Shown: one piece after another, positions 25,625 to 34,050 of the stretch
Position numbering within the stretch: the first letter of the stretch is position 1
Layout: each line of letters opens with the position of its first letter
From: an uncultured Granulosicoccaceae bacterium
GTDB lineage: Bacteria; Pseudomonadota; Gammaproteobacteria; Granulosicoccales; Granulosicoccaceae
Reading direction: 5' to 3'
Length of the DNA: 41,645 nt
NCBI GenBank assembly: GCA_938041955.1
Contig: CALISD010000083.1
Coordinates: 1 to 41,645 of the forward strand
Position numbers and translations under genes: made by a program
The notes under the pieces: generated by a model
What the model saw: the letters and a program-made list of their open reading frames with translations, nothing else
Told to the model about the DNA's origin: nothing
Database searches by the model: none

Positions 25625-27034
25625 ATGCTGTTCTCCCGAAGTGCTTTAGTAATTGGAACGGCGTCACTTCTTCAGCTTTCGTGCAGCGCGGGAAGTGTTG
25701 GCGTGGGCAACGGCGCAATTAACTCAGATGACTCCACGGGGGAGATTTTGGCAAAAACACAATATTATGTTAGCCCGGCAGGAAGCGATGCCACTGGCAA
25801 TGGCTCACTGGAGAATCCATGGAAAACAATTCACAGCGCACTGGGGACAATTCCGTTTGACCAGGATGACGTAGCAGTAAATCTACGTGAAGGCACCTAC
25901 GTTCTACCTTCCATTTTATCAATCGATGCACAACGAGGAGGTAGCAGAAATGGCGTATTTACAATTAAAAGTTATGACGGAGAAACCGCCACTTTAGATG
26001 GCCGGTTAATCGCTGACAGTAGCAGCATGATTGGCATCAGTAATGCGAATAATGTATCACTTGAATACCTGGAGCTGACCAACCTTATTGGCAATAAATC
26101 GGGCATTCATGTTGTAGGCAACAGCTCTAATATCAGTATAAACAACAACGAAATTCACGGTATGCATTGGACTACCAATGCAGCCGCCGCCAGCGCACCT
26201 GCCCCTTCTGACAATCTAAACCCAATTGTTATTGTGGGTAACAGTACTGAACCAATGACAAATATCTCGATAGAAGACAACAAGGTTTATAATTTAACAA
26301 CCGGATACAGTGAAGCCATTAAAATAGCAGGCAACATTGACGGCTTTACTGTTGAAAACAACGAAGTTTTCGACATCACCAACATAGGCATTGTAGCGGC
26401 CGGCAACTACGCCTGGGTCGGCCTTGCCGACCCTAGATTGAACCAGGCACGCAACGGAATTATTCGCAACAACGCCACCTACCGATGTATATCCCCGGTA
26501 GCTGCCTCAGCAGGAATTTACATCGACGGCGCAAAAAACATTACCGTATCAAATAACTACTCTCATCATAATACCGTTGGCTTTTCGGTCGGTAGTGAAC
26601 AGACAGGTCAGGCCACAGGCATCACTTTATCAGGCAATGTTGCGGCAGATAATATCCAGGCGGGTGTTGTTATTGGTACTAATACTGCCGACGCCATGGT
26701 TGACGGCGTCTTGTTGGATCAAAACGAATTTCGCGGCAACTACACAACACCTGTATGGGGTGGCGCGCCCATTGTGATCAATAAATCTAAAAACGTCACC
26801 ATCAGAAAAAACGACATCCAGTCCATCAGTCAGTACATGGTCACCGTGAATGCGCCATCGAGTAATTTGAAATTAAATAACAACCGTTACACAAGCTCTG
26901 CAGTTGCGGCCTCAGAAGCGGTCTTTGCCTGGGTAGGCATTAGTGGCGAAAATCACTTTAGCTTTGACAGCTATAAAGCTGCAACAGGTCAGGACGCACG
27001 CTCCAGTTTTACATTTTCTGCGAAAAGGCCTTAG
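25625..27034 (+). CDS. Right-handed beta-helix lipoprotein (DUF1565/pectate-lyase-like)
   Basis: A 469-residue protein with a lipoprotein signal (LLQLSC, Cys20). YYVSPAGSDATGNG and NPWKTIHSALG (about 47-70) match the DUF1565 start of parallel beta-helix proteins. The body is rich in helix-rung motifs: NNVSLEYLELTNL, SNISINNNEIHGM, NITVSNNYSHHNTVGFSVG, KNVTIRKNDIQSI. Such proteins are often polysaccharide lyases or glycoside hydrolases, but I see no clear catalytic set, so the fold is secure and the activity is not. The ribosome binding site is weak (GAAAAG). A TCCCGA/TCGGGA inverted repeat lies 40-70 bp upstream (25556-25582). Confidence 0.85.
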   Translation: MLFSRSALVIGTASLLQLSCSAGSVGVGNGAINSDDSTGEILAKTQYYVSPAGSDATGNGSLENPWKTIHSALGTIPFDQDDVAVNLREGTYVLPSILSIDAQRGGSRNGVFTIKSYDGETATLDGRLIADSSSMIGISNANNVSLEYLELTNLIGNKSGIHVVGNSSNISINNNEIHGMHWTTNAAAASAPAPSDNLNPIVIVGNSTEPMTNISIEDNKVYNLTTGYSEAIKIAGNIDGFTVENNEVFDITNIGIVAAGNYAWVGLADPRLNQARNGIIRNNATYRCISPVAASAGIYIDGAKNITVSNNYSHHNTVGFSVGSEQTGQATGITLSGNVAADNIQAGVVIGTNTADAMVDGVLLDQNEFRGNYTTPVWGGAPIVINKSKNVTIRKNDIQSISQYMVTVNAPSSNLKLNNNRYTSSAVAASEAVFAWVGISGENHFSFDSYKAATGQDARSSFTFSAKRP

Positions 27035-27054
27035 GAAAAGAGGCTATAGACAGT

Positions 27055-27086
27055 TTATGTAAGTCCCTTTTTATGTAAGTCCCTTT
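27055..27086. repeat. Perfect 16-bp tandem duplication
   Basis: TTATGTAAGTCCCTTT occurs twice head to tail at 27055-27070 and 27071-27086, between the convergent beta-helix and binding-protein genes. It looks like a recent slippage duplication; no function is evident. Confidence 0.9.
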
Positions 27087-27148
27087 AGTGATTGACACGT
27101 GCTCTATTGCTCAGAGCAGGAAAACCCGTCAGCCTGGCGTGAAATCGA

Positions 27149-28156
27149 TCAGTGTATCACTGCATTCTCCCATTCCTTAATAAACGACTGCCGTTTCAAC
27201 CTATCAAGAAAAATCATTAATCCAGGCTCCAGCGCGATAATTGAGCGCTTATCTTTGATAGAAGGAAGATGTAACGAGGGCAGCGTGTTGGCCTGCCCTG
27301 CATCATCATTCCAGCGCGAAGACACCAGGTAGCGTAAAAATAAGCCTGCAGAGCGAACTCGCCTGGTGCTCTTAGCAATAAGGGCGGTGCGCATCATTAT
27401 ATTGGGAAAATCAGACGGCAAAACAATTTCTATTTTCTCTGCCAGATCACTTCGGGCAGCGGCATAACTTCCTAATACATTAAATGCTATTGCGATCCTG
27501 CCTTGAGCAAGATCCTCTATCATAGCGCCAGAGCAACAATAAAGGCGCGTTTCAAGATTGCCGAATATTTCCATCAGCCGCCAATAATTATCTGAAGCAC
27601 GCGCATCCTGTGTGGCGAATAGATACCCTAACCCGGATTGTCGAACATCATAAGTGCCGATCTTACCGCGAAAGACATCCGGGTTGGCCCGCAACACTTC
27701 GATCATTTCCTGCCTTGACTGTGGTACCGGCAAATTTCCGAACGCAGATTTATTCACCACAATACTTGCAGGCTCCAACGTAAAGCCAAAAAGGCTCTGA
27801 CGCCATTGCGCCCATTCCGGATGGTCTACGTCATCAAGCGCAAACGCATATCCATCGTTGACCAACTTCAGCTGCAGATCCATCGCACTTGAGATGACCA
27901 GATCATACTGATCAGGCGACTGGCGATACTCATTGTAGATACCTGTAGAGCTGGCAACTCGGTATTCAATATTCAAATATGGATGCGCAGATAAAAAACT
28001 ATCAATAATGGGAGCGAAGACAGAGGAATCAGTACTGGAAATTACACGCAGTGTTTCACCGCCGTTCGCCCCTTTGAAAATCCGTTGCTCTTCCCACTCT
28101 ATAGCTGTCACTATCGGTGAACCCACCACCAGTATTAAAAAGAGAAAGTAGCGCAT
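27149..28156 (-). CDS. Periplasmic substrate-binding protein of the TctDE-like operon
   Basis: A 335-residue protein with a signal peptide (FLFLILVVGSPIVTA) and the iron/ABC-type binding-protein fold: LRVISSTDSSVFAPIIDSF, YDLVISSAMDLQLKLVNDGY and FLRYLVSSRWND near the end. It has no associated permease or ATPase gene. Its start overlaps the 3' end of the sensor kinase gene by 22 nt, so it belongs to the regulatory operon. The most economical reading is a third component that delivers a bound ligand signal to the kinase sensor domain (inference). A pair of adjacent cysteines (LYCCSG) is unusual for the family. Confidence 0.85.
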   Translation of the reverse strand: MRYFLFLILVVGSPIVTAIEWEEQRIFKGANGGETLRVISSTDSSVFAPIIDSFLSAHPYLNIEYRVASSTGIYNEYRQSPDQYDLVISSAMDLQLKLVNDGYAFALDDVDHPEWAQWRQSLFGFTLEPASIVVNKSAFGNLPVPQSRQEMIEVLRANPDVFRGKIGTYDVRQSGLGYLFATQDARASDNYWRLMEIFGNLETRLYCCSGAMIEDLAQGRIAIAFNVLGSYAAARSDLAEKIEIVLPSDFPNIMMRTALIAKSTRRVRSAGLFLRYLVSSRWNDDAGQANTLPSLHLPSIKDKRSIIALEPGLMIFLDRLKRQSFIKEWENAVIH

Positions 28157-29505
28157 GCGCCTCCCTGCGGAGTATTCGCTATGGTGAGCTCTCCGTTATG
28201 TGCAAGTGCCACCTCTCTTGCGATAGTTAAACCGAGTCCTGACCCAACAGTGCCATGGGAGTTTTTCCCACGTGAAAATCGCCCGGTCAGTTGCTTCATC
28301 TCCTGTACCGGGTAACCCGCTCCCTGATCTTGCACCTCAACATAGGGAGCAGGATTAGATCTCACGGTGATGGTTGCAACGCTTTCGTGTGGAGAATATT
28401 TAAGCGCATTGTCTATTAGATTGCGAACCGCATTTTGAATAAGAATCGGGTCTCCGGACACCATTACAGTTGCATCTCCTTGCAAACACAATTCTACATA
28501 TCGCATTTCAGCGATCGGCGTCAGTCGCAGCACTATTTCTTCCACAAGGGCCACCAGATCAAATTCCTGGAATTCAAGTTGCTCGGCGCGGAATGTCACC
28601 ATCGCATGATCAAGCAATTGCCCTGCTGCTCGGGAGGCCTCATCCGTGGCACGGATCATTGCCTTTAGTGCCTGTCTGTTTTCTTCTTTTTCCACACGTT
28701 GCAGGGTTATCTCGGCGTGTGATCGAACTGTGGCTATCGGTGTTCTCACCCGGTGTGCCGCTTCGGCAATAAAATCCTCCGATTGCGTAAGTGATTTCTC
28801 CAATCGTGACATAAAGTTGTTTAGTGAAGATACCAATGACCCCATTTCTGTAGGCACTGGCATTGCTACCGGACTAAGATCTTGCGGGCCACGCCGTGTT
28901 ACCGAAGAAGCCAGTTTCTTTAAAGGCCTGATAGTAGAAGAAACAACCCACGCCGATAGTAGCGCTGCCAGTAAAAAGAACCCCGCGCCAAACACTGCAG
29001 CGTTGCGCGAAATGCGTTGCAGAGTGACTGACAAGTTATCTTGTGTTTGAGCAATAGACGCCGTTATTTGCGTTCGCAAACCATCACCCACCAGCATCCG
29101 TGAAGCGGTCGCCTGCCTGACGGGAATATCTTTGTAGTTTATAGATCGGAAAACAATATTCGCATCTGTCGCCATTTGTGGCACTTGCAGGTCATCATAT
29201 CCCGACAACACTTTATCGTCCTGATGGACGGTATAAAACACTCTGTCATCTGTCGCTGTATTTAGCATTGAAAAAGAGACATAGGGTATATCCATTTCAA
29301 CCACACCTTCGCGTAGTTTGGTGGCATCCAGCATAGAAGTGACCGATGCCTGCAGAATACTGTCCTGGCTTTGTTGCGCAATCTGCGCCGCGTAGTTTCT
29401 AATCACAAAATAAAGCAGCACCGTTAGTACAGTGACAGCGCACAGTAAAGTAATGGCAAGTGTTCTGCGCAGGGACCCCGAAATATTGGCGGTACTACTT
29501 GTCAT
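28135..29505 (-). CDS. tctE: Sensor histidine kinase, TctE-like
   Basis: A 456-residue membrane kinase. TM1 is about 15-35, a periplasmic sensor of the 2CSK_N type about 36-168, TM2 about 170-191, then a HAMP-like linker. The phosphoacceptor is His251 in FIAEAAHRVRTPIA. The N box is NAVRNLIDNALKYSP, followed by VQDQGAGYP and GSGLGLTIAREVA. All catalytic boxes are intact. It overlaps the response regulator by 11 nt and the binding-protein gene by 22 nt, a tightly coupled operon. TctDE systems control tricarboxylate uptake in other bacteria, and the divergent position beside tctCBA supports this; the ligand itself is not known. Confidence 0.92.
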   Translation of the reverse strand: MTSSTANISGSLRRTLAITLLCAVTVLTVLLYFVIRNYAAQIAQQSQDSILQASVTSMLDATKLREGVVEMDIPYVSFSMLNTATDDRVFYTVHQDDKVLSGYDDLQVPQMATDANIVFRSINYKDIPVRQATASRMLVGDGLRTQITASIAQTQDNLSVTLQRISRNAAVFGAGFFLLAALLSAWVVSSTIRPLKKLASSVTRRGPQDLSPVAMPVPTEMGSLVSSLNNFMSRLEKSLTQSEDFIAEAAHRVRTPIATVRSHAEITLQRVEKEENRQALKAMIRATDEASRAAGQLLDHAMVTFRAEQLEFQEFDLVALVEEIVLRLTPIAEMRYVELCLQGDATVMVSGDPILIQNAVRNLIDNALKYSPHESVATITVRSNPAPYVEVQDQGAGYPVQEMKQLTGRFSRGKNSHGTVGSGLGLTIAREVALAHNGELTIANTPQGGACATFSF

Positions 29506-30160
29506 CCAATCGGTATCCCAATCCTCTTAGTGTTGTGATGGTCAGGCTCGAATGATCAAGGTGTTTGCGAACCCGGGCAATGTAGACCTCAATAGCATTT
29601 TCCGATACATCATCGTCATAACTGAAAAGGCGATCAAAAAGCTTTTGCTTAGAGAACACTTGCCCCGGTGAATTAATCAATAGCTCCAGCAACCGCAGCT
29701 CACGGTTGCGCAAAGTGAGCACCTGACCGGCAACGGTTAAGTGGCCGGCGACTGGATCAAAACTCACATCCCCCAACCTGATCACCGTTTGCGCCGAGCC
29801 TGATTTGCGCCGTAGCACCGCGCGGCAGCGGGCCTGAAGTTCGGCATGATCAAACGGCTTGGTGATGTAGTCATCTGCACCTAAATCGAGAATATTGACT
29901 CTGTCCGAAATTTGCGAGCGCGCAGTTAACACAATGACCGGGGTGTGTTTTTTGCCACGCCGGTGGTGTTCAAGAAAATCCCTGCCGTCGCCGTCCGGCA
30001 GCATGATATCCAGCAGGATAAGATCGTAGTCACCGGTCTCTGAAAATGCGATAGCATCAGCGATTGTCGCTGCATGGTCGGTTACATGCCCATCCAGCTG
30101 CATTCGTGTATAGATGGCGCTGGCAAGCTCCTGATTGTCTTCAATAAGCAGAAATTTCAT
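29495..30160 (-). CDS. tctD: OmpR-family response regulator, TctD-like
   Basis: A 221-residue regulator from ATG 30160 (MKFLLIEDNQELASAIYTRM). The longer frame to 30253 would run into the divergent tctC start region and adds no conserved sequence. The receiver domain (1-115) has the acidic pocket at Glu7-Asp8, the phosphoacceptor Asp51 (LLDIMLPDGDGR) and the conserved Lys in ITKPFD. The C-terminal winged helix (about 125-221) has TLRNRELRLLELLINSPGQ and VEVYIARVRKHL-type residues ending in LRGLGYRL. It is the first gene of the operon and faces tctC across 107 bp that hold a perfect palindrome, its likely binding region. Confidence 0.93.
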   Translation of the reverse strand: MKFLLIEDNQELASAIYTRMQLDGHVTDHAATIADAIAFSETGDYDLILLDIMLPDGDGRDFLEHHRRGKKHTPVIVLTARSQISDRVNILDLGADDYITKPFDHAELQARCRAVLRRKSGSAQTVIRLGDVSFDPVAGHLTVAGQVLTLRNRELRLLELLINSPGQVFSKQKLFDRLFSYDDDVSENAIEVYIARVRKHLDHSSLTITTLRGLGYRLDDK

Positions 30161-30184
30161 GGTTTGTACGATTCTGCCTTGAGG

Positions 30185-30199
30185 CACGAAAGGTTCGTG
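30185..30199. promoter_or_regulatory. Perfect palindrome in the tctD/tctC divergent region
   Basis: CACGAA (30185-30190), AGG and TTCGTG (30194-30199) form a perfect 6-bp inverted repeat. It sits 25 bp from the tctD start and 69 bp from the tctC start, overlapping the expected promoter zone (TATAAG at 30217-30222 as possible tctC -10). It is the best candidate operator for the response regulator. Confidence 0.45.
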
Positions 30200-30225
30200 T
30201 AAGGTTGCCATGGTGTTATAAGCAG

Positions 30226-30260
30226 ATTGCCCCGTTTGGTGGGCAATTGTCAACGGAGGA
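30226..30260 (+). promoter_or_regulatory. tctC leader hairpin and start-deciding ribosome binding site
   Basis: ATTGCCC (30226-30232) pairs perfectly with GGGCAAT (30241-30247) across an 8-nt loop. GGAGGA (30255-30260) follows, 7 nt before a GTG at 30268. The ribosome site fixes the GTG as the start. The hairpin ends 7 nt before it and could influence mRNA stability or translation. Confidence 0.5.
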
Positions 30261-30267
30261 ATCCTCA

Positions 30268-31251
30268 GTGAAATTCAAATTACTCAAAAGCGCGCTACTT
30301 GCCTCAGCTGTGGCAGCAGTTGGTCTTGCTGCACCGGTTCACGCAGCGAACGACAAAGTTGTCGACAGCATTCACTTCCTGATCCCTGGTGGAGCCGGTG
30401 GTGGTTGGGACGGTACCGCACGCGGCACCGGTGAGGCACTCACAAACGCCGGGCTGGTAGGCACTGCGTCCTACGAAAACATGTCTGGTGGCGGTGGTGG
30501 TAAAGCCATCGGCTTCCTGATCGAGAATGCTGACAGCAACAGCGGCACTCTTATGGTCAATTCAACACCTATCGTTATTCGCTCATTGACAGGCGTGTTC
30601 CCGCACAACTTCCGTGACCTGACTTTAGTTGCCGGCACCATTGGTGACTACGCCGCGATGGTCGTTAGCAAAGACAGCCCGGTCAATAACATGGCTGAGT
30701 TACTGGCAGCTTATGACGCAGACCCTAAAGGCACTGCGATCGGCGGCGGTTCGGTACCCGGCGGCATGGATCACCTGGTGGCCGCCATGGTCATGGAAGC
30801 CGCTGGTAAAGATGCGCTGGAAGTTAAATACATCCCTTACGATGCCGGTGGTAAAGCAATGGCTGCCCTGCTCTCCGGAGAAATTGCAGCACTTTCAACC
30901 GGTTTCTCTGAAGCGGTTGAGCTCGCTAAAGCAGGTGAAGTTAAAATCGTCGGCGTGACCTCTGATGAGCGCGTAGAAGCAGCGGCAGATGCAATGACTA
31001 TGAAAGAGCAAGGCATCGATACCACGTTCATCAACTGGCGCGGATTCTTCGGTGCACCGGGTCTGGCTGAAGATAAGGTAGCAGCCTATCAGTCAGCGCT
31101 CTCTAAAATGTATGACACCGACGAGTGGGAGGAAGTTCGGGCGCGCAATGGCTGGGTTAACATCCACAATGAAGGCGATGACTTCAAAGCTTTTCTTGAA
31201 GATCAGGAAAAAGTCATTGGTGATCTAATGAAAAAGCTCGGCTTTCTTTAG
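30268..31251 (+). CDS. tctC: Tripartite tricarboxylate transporter substrate-binding protein TctC
   Basis: A 327-residue periplasmic receptor of the TTT family. The start is GTG 30268, with GGAGGA 7 nt upstream; the frame continues to 30205 without a usable site. The signal peptide is LLASAVAAVGLAAPVHA/AND. The family pattern is clear: IHFLIPGGAGGGWDGTARG, ENMSGGGGGKAIGFL, a substrate-loop region near GGGSVPGGMDHL, and VKYIPYDAGGKAMAALLSGE. It binds a carboxylate (citrate, tricarballylate or similar in known cases) and passes it to TctAB. It is the first gene of tctCBA, divergent from tctDE, and separated from tctB by a strong hairpin that would favour receptor production. Confidence 0.93.
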   Translation: MKFKLLKSALLASAVAAVGLAAPVHAANDKVVDSIHFLIPGGAGGGWDGTARGTGEALTNAGLVGTASYENMSGGGGGKAIGFLIENADSNSGTLMVNSTPIVIRSLTGVFPHNFRDLTLVAGTIGDYAAMVVSKDSPVNNMAELLAAYDADPKGTAIGGGSVPGGMDHLVAAMVMEAAGKDALEVKYIPYDAGGKAMAALLSGEIAALSTGFSEAVELAKAGEVKIVGVTSDERVEAAADAMTMKEQGIDTTFINWRGFFGAPGLAEDKVAAYQSALSKMYDTDEWEEVRARNGWVNIHNEGDDFKAFLEDQEKVIGDLMKKLGFL

Positions 31252-31260
31252 CTTTCTTTA
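31241..31260 (+). repeat. 10-bp tandem duplication across the tctC stop
   Basis: GCTTTCTTTA occurs twice in a row (31241-31250, 31251-31260), duplicating the end of tctC including its stop context. It does not change the reading frame of the gene. Confidence 0.85.
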
Positions 31261-31272
31261 GTTAAGTGACTC

Positions 31273-31303
31273 AGGCAGGGCTTGTTAAGCCCTGCCTTTT
31301 TTT
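31273..31303 (+). terminator. Intercistronic terminator/attenuator between tctC and tctB
   Basis: GGCAGGGCTT (31274-31283), a 3-nt loop and AAGCCCTGCC (31287-31296) form a perfect 10-bp stem followed by T7 (31297-31303). It is a textbook rho-independent terminator placed inside the operon, 11 nt before the tctB ATG. Partial read-through would give more receptor than membrane protein. Confidence 0.88.
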
Positions 31304-31314
31304 ACGGAGGCAGT

Positions 31315-31797
31315 ATGGCACTTGATCGTTGGATAGCATTGGTGTTGCTTGGCATCTGCCTCGTATACGGATACACCGCCTGGTTTACTATGGATGATGC
31401 CTTAGCGCCCTTCATGAAGCGCAATCCGATCTGGCCAAGCACCTTCCCTAAATTGCTATCAGTTCTGGGCATCATTACCTCTACGATTATTTTGTTAGGC
31501 CTTGAAAAAGGCGAACAAAAGATTGGCGAAATAGACTATCGCCGACTAGGTGATTACAAAATTGGCCAGGCCATTATGCTACTCGTCCTGATGGCAGCCT
31601 ATGCGCTATGCCTGCGACCAGTAGGGTTTGTGATTTCAACTGCTGCTTTCCTGATACTGGGTTCCGTGATTCTCGGTGAACGAAAGTGGCAAATCATGAT
31701 TCCGGTGGCTGTGGTTGCCACTTTCCTTGTGTGGTATCTGGTGCAGGAAGTTCTGGGAATCTACTTAAGACCGCTACCGACACTACTGGGAGGCTAA
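31315..31797 (+). CDS. tctB: Tripartite tricarboxylate transporter small subunit TctB
   Basis: A 160-residue membrane protein with four hydrophobic segments (about 6-22, 43-60, 82-100 and 106-150 as two close helices), as usual for TctB. ATG 31315 follows GGAGG (31306-31310). An upstream TTG at 31282 lies inside the terminator loop and is rejected. WPSTFPKLLSVLGI and LRPVGFVISTAAFLILG are family-typical. It partners TctA in the inner membrane and ends 1 nt before the tctA ATG. Confidence 0.9.
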   Translation: MALDRWIALVLLGICLVYGYTAWFTMDDALAPFMKRNPIWPSTFPKLLSVLGIITSTIILLGLEKGEQKIGEIDYRRLGDYKIGQAIMLLVLMAAYALCLRPVGFVISTAAFLILGSVILGERKWQIMIPVAVVATFLVWYLVQEVLGIYLRPLPTLLGG

Positions 31798-31798
31798 A

Positions 31799-33313
31799 AT
31801 GCTCGAAGGTATTCTGATCGGCCTGAAAACAGCACTATCTATACAAAATCTTTTAATGGTCATTGGCGGGTGCCTGATCGGCACTTTTATAGGCATGTTG
31901 CCCGGCCTTGGGCCAATGTCAATCATTGCCATCATGATTCCGGTGGCGATCTCACTGGGTGATCCATCTGCTGCGCTAATTTTATTAGCAGGCGTCTACT
32001 ACGGCGCTATCTTTGGCGGATCTACCTCATCCATACTGCTCAATGCACCTGGTGTCGCAGGCACTGTGGCCAGTAGCTTTGATGGCTATCCGATGGCCAA
32101 GAAAGGCCAGGCCGGCAAAGCCCTGACGATCGCTGCTATTGCCAGTTTTTGCGGCGGCACTATTGGCGCGCTGCTACTAATGGTGTTTGCCCCCGCACTG
32201 TCATCAGTCGCACTACTATTTCATTCAGCAGAGTACTTCGCTTTAATGATAGTTGGCTTGTCTGCCATTGCTGCATTCGCCGGCACAGGCCAGGTATGCA
32301 AAGCGATAATGATGACACTTCTCGGATTGATATTGGCGACAGTCGGTGAAGGTGCGCTATTTAACATGCCTCGTTTCACAATGGGCTTAATGGACCTTCA
32401 ATCAGGCTTTGGTTTCATCACACTGGCAATGGCCATGTTCGCCCTTCCTGAAGCACTGTTTTTAGTGCTAAAACCGCGACAGGCAGACACGGGTGCTGGC
32501 GCGGAAATAAAAGACATGCGCATTACGATGAAAGAAGCCAAAAGCATTGCCCCGGTGATTGGTCGCCAATCGTTACAGGGATTTTTTATTGGCGTACTAC
32601 CAGGCGCCGGCGCGACCATAGCCAGTTTCCTCGGCTATGCCGTCGAGCGCAACCTGGCCACTAAAGAAGAGCAAGCAGAGTTTGGTGAAGGCTCGATAAA
32701 AGGACTTGCCGCGCCGGAAACCGCCAACAACGCCGCCTGTACAGGTTCTTTTGTACCATTGCTTACACTCGGTATACCAGGCTCAGGCACAACAGCGATT
32801 TTACTCGGCGCATTGATCGCGCTAAATGTCACACCCGGTCCACGACTAATGATTGATGAACCGCAGATTTTCTGGGCGGTGATTATCTCCATGTACATCG
32901 GCAACCTGATTCTGCTTATTCTCAACTTGCCGTTGATACCGTATATAGCAAAGGTACTATTAGTACCTCGAAACTATCTCATCCCGTTCATTTTGTTTTT
33001 TACCCTGATGGGTGCCTACATCGGCCAAAACAACTCGACAGAACTATTGATGTTAGTTGGCTTCGGCATTTGCGCCACCGCATTCAAATTCGCAGACTAT
33101 CCGCTCGCCCCTTTGTTAATAGGCTTTATTCTCGGTGGCATGCTTGAGGACAACTTCTCGCGCTCCATGCAACTATACGATGGCGTGGCGTTTATATGGG
33201 AACGCCCTATGACACTGGCGCTACTGCTTCTTGCCGTATTTCTGGTGATACTACCCAGCTATCGCGCACGACGTGCTCGCTTGAGAGCGGCTGGCATTGC
33301 CGATGGTGACTAG
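31799..33313 (+). CDS. tctA: Tripartite tricarboxylate transporter large permease TctA
   Basis: A 504-residue permease with 11-12 membrane helices. Signature segments are GTFIGMLPGLGPMSIIAIMI, YYGAIFGGSTSSILLNAPG with SFDGYPMAKKGQAGKAL, and the repeat-related FFIGVLPGAGATIASFLGYA and TLGIPGSGTTAILLGAL. These glycine-rich motifs are the conserved TctA motifs. ATG 31799 follows GGGAGG. Together with TctB it uses the ion gradient to import the carboxylate bound by TctC. It is the last gene of the operon; no convincing terminator follows in the next 100 bp. Confidence 0.95.
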   Translation: MLEGILIGLKTALSIQNLLMVIGGCLIGTFIGMLPGLGPMSIIAIMIPVAISLGDPSAALILLAGVYYGAIFGGSTSSILLNAPGVAGTVASSFDGYPMAKKGQAGKALTIAAIASFCGGTIGALLLMVFAPALSSVALLFHSAEYFALMIVGLSAIAAFAGTGQVCKAIMMTLLGLILATVGEGALFNMPRFTMGLMDLQSGFGFITLAMAMFALPEALFLVLKPRQADTGAGAEIKDMRITMKEAKSIAPVIGRQSLQGFFIGVLPGAGATIASFLGYAVERNLATKEEQAEFGEGSIKGLAAPETANNAACTGSFVPLLTLGIPGSGTTAILLGALIALNVTPGPRLMIDEPQIFWAVIISMYIGNLILLILNLPLIPYIAKVLLVPRNYLIPFILFFTLMGAYIGQNNSTELLMLVGFGICATAFKFADYPLAPLLIGFILGGMLEDNFSRSMQLYDGVAFIWERPMTLALLLLAVFLVILPSYRARRARLRAAGIADGD

Positions 33314-34050
33314 CAATACCGGAGGTGACCGGCTATTTAAAGTTCGCTCGCAGACAGGCAAACTGAGTGTACACAACCAGTGTCTCTTTTTTACCGGCAC
33401 TCCACAATCGCTCACCGCCAATGGCTGCCCACGAATTCATGATCAGCTTATGAAGCTTAAAGTCATCAGAACTAAATAATTTGGGGTCGGTCGCAAGAGC
33501 CTGGCGTTGCTGCTCTAATTGAGTTGACGTATTTCTGCATCCCATGCATCCCAAATGGAAGAGGCTTTATCCACTGCCATTCGACAAGGTAGTGTATACA
33601 CTCGTTGTATTTGAGAATCTGCATACTATGGTTCCCTTTTGCCCCTCCCCTTCTGCAAGAGCGCTGGCTTACCAATCTGCTAATTGCTTCTGCGAACCGG
33701 CTTGTCGTGGCACTACGAAGCGACGAGAATCTCGGCTGCCATGAGTATCGTTCCAGCTATTAGCTCAACCTGCGGCGTCTCTCTGACCTTTCGCCAATAA
33801 TGAGTATCGCGAAACTGTCTCTTGACAACAGTCACAGAGATAGTGGTATGCTAGAATACCAGATGAAGAATATCCTGCTGTCTGCTTCGCCGCGGACTAA
33901 GCGACCAGATCAACGGGGTTTTTCAATGGCTCTTTCATTAATAGCTTAACGAACGGTTGTACAATTTTGTAAAACGCCGCTTAGCTAGGGCGTCGTAAGC
34001 GAGTTACTGTTGTGCCAAACACCGCTCATTCACAATCCGCTGGAGGATTC
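33314..34050. other. Long intergenic region between tctA and dctP
   Basis: No intact gene is supported. The minus strand at 33333-33554 has a 73-codon frame containing FKLHKLIMNSW. Around 33438-33459 it shares nearly identical DNA with the minus-strand frame at about 7.9 kb, suggesting debris of a dispersed element. Short frames at 33472-33675 (minus) and 33544-33744 (plus) overlap each other and look like chance. The right part carries the dctP promoter/operator candidate and the ribosome site TGGAGG (34041-34046). Confidence 0.5.
33822..33861 (+). promoter_or_regulatory. Candidate dctP promoter with overlapping operator
   Basis: TTGACA (33822-33827) is a perfect -35 box; TATGCT (33847-33852) is a fair -10 with a long 19-bp spacer. 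Overlapping the -10 is a perfect inverted repeat TGGTAT-N6-ATACCA (33844-33861), similar in half-site to operators of GntR/FadR-type repressors (TGGTATACCA-like). Repression by occlusion is the natural reading. No GntR gene is present in the window. Confidence 0.45.

Noticed and set aside
30161..30253. 31-residue N-terminal extension of the response regulator
   Set aside because: It would overlap the tctC leader and palindrome and precede the conserved receiver start MKFLLIEDN.
31282..31314. TTG start for tctB
   Set aside because: It lies inside the terminator hairpin; GGAGG plus ATG at 31315 is far better.
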